A stretch of 36,843 nt of DNA from a virus, in IMG/VR virus record IMGVR_UViG_3300042554_000709, positions 1 to 36,843 of that record; one strand, given 5' to 3'. The notes below the pieces were generated by a model that searched no databases, was not told the origin of the DNA, and saw nothing but the letters and a program-made list of their open reading frames with translations. Both the position numbers and the translations under genes were made by a program. Positions 36,388 to 36,843 of the stretch are shown here, piece after piece (position 1 is the first letter of the stretch; every line of letters begins with the position of its first letter).

Positions 36388-36796
36388 CGGCTGACACTCT
36401 CGCCAGGGCAGACGCTGTCAGGCCAAACTCGGCCGCGAACTTCAGCATCTGATTGCGTGCATCACGCTTCCGGTTCCATGCCGGGTGATTGCTCACCCTA
36501 CCCTTATCGTCCATCAGCGTGGTGCCGCTCGTCTTCAGCTCCTGATCGGCCTGCACCATGTCGGCGAACGAATCGCAGTACGCTGCAAGCGTCTGCTGGT
36601 GGCGCGGGCTCATCACCTTCGACGCCTCGAGCATCGGCACGATCCGCTCCCACTCAACGCGGGCAATGTCAGCCAGCCAGGCCGGGGCCGGCGGAACGCC
36701 AGGCGGCGCGTCAATCCCGGCCTTGTGCGGCCCCCTAACGCGAGAGCCACGCAGGCTAAGGATCGACTTAGGCGTCGGCTTGCGGCCCTTACCCAT
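36338..36796 (-). CDS. terS: Small terminase subunit (P27 family)
   Basis: 152 residues from the ATG at 36796, with GAGGTG upstream; a TTG one codon earlier is less likely. It fits the P27/Terminase_4 pattern: MGKGRKPTPKSILSLRGSR, PAWLADIARVEWERIVPMLE, then TLAAYCDSFADMVQADQEL and a C-terminal FAAEFGLTASALARV. TerS recognises the packaging site and hands the DNA to TerL. It is the first gene of the late operon as displayed. Confidence 0.92.
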   Translation of the reverse strand: MGKGRKPTPKSILSLRGSRVRGPHKAGIDAPPGVPPAPAWLADIARVEWERIVPMLEASKVMSPRHQQTLAAYCDSFADMVQADQELKTSGTTLMDDKGRVSNHPAWNRKRDARNQMLKFAAEFGLTASALARVSAVDQGPQEDEDDARMFA

Positions 36797-36843
36797 CAAG
36801 GCACCTCACCAAAGTTCCAATTTCGGCCGTGTGTTTTTATGGT

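Noticed and set aside
35122-36738. Long rightward open frame of 538 codons opposite terL/terS
   Set aside because: It lies antisense to terminase genes with all conserved motifs; long antisense frames are expected in GC-rich DNA.
1-36843. tRNA or rRNA genes
   Set aside because: None was recognised by eye on either strand; a tRNA search program would be needed to exclude a divergent tRNA.

Overview
The window looks like a nearly complete, probably circularly permuted genome of a temperate tailed phage (or an excised prophage) with a non-contractile tail. Packaging, head and tail genes follow the classic HK97 order: small terminase, large terminase, portal, prohead protease, major capsid protein, connectors, tail terminator, tube, frameshifted chaperones, tape measure. 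Two HNH nucleases lie at the low-coordinate end. If the molecule is circular they sit just upstream of the small terminase, which is the usual HNH-TerS-TerL arrangement. The DNA is GC-rich, GTG and TTG starts are common, and GTGA/ATGA overlaps join most genes. The host is not proven. Several small protein families resemble, from memory only, those of planctomycete-associated phages, so that host is a guess.

Nearly everything is read leftward (minus strand). From high to low coordinates: 36.8-31.3 kb packaging, portal, protease, a small zinc ribbon and capsid, closed by an intrinsic terminator; 31.3-30.5 kb a glycosyltransferase gene cut in two by a 39-nt perfect-armed palindrome; 30.5-27 kb head-tail connectors and tail tube; 27-21.7 kb tail chaperones with a likely -1 frameshift, tape measure, and tail-tip or receptor-binding proteins, one of them AT-rich; 21.7-19.5 kb small enzymes (HExxH protein, metallophosphoesterase, DUF1599-like protein). 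The only rightward gene is a complete tyrosine integrase at 18530-19423. It converges on this operon at a nested hairpin and diverges from the early operon.

The early/middle operon runs leftward from about 18.4 kb: small regulators, Bet-type single-strand annealing protein, a second tyrosine recombinase, a PD-(D/E)XK-like protein, a DUF1376 replication protein carrying iteron-like repeats, a lone LexA DNA-binding domain, a phage-encoded DnaN sliding clamp, RusA, a methyltransferase and two glycosyltransferases. A probable lysis module follows (papain-like protease, DnaJ-zinc-finger lipoprotein, membrane proteins), then a lectin-like fibre, then a set of very small accessory genes with their own promoters, then the HNH nucleases.

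The most striking feature is regulatory. At least eight promoters (2.7, 3.6, 3.8, 17.6, 17.7, 18.05, 18.4 and 18.5 kb) share one design: a -35 box, a 16-17 bp spacer, a -10 box, and an inverted-repeat operator filling the spacer and running into the -10. Three of them (and a weaker ninth) place the -10 only 5-7 nt before the start codon, which predicts leaderless mRNAs; two of the genes concerned encode excisionase-like helix-turn-helix proteins. This suggests a switch region in which several small regulators share related operators (inference).
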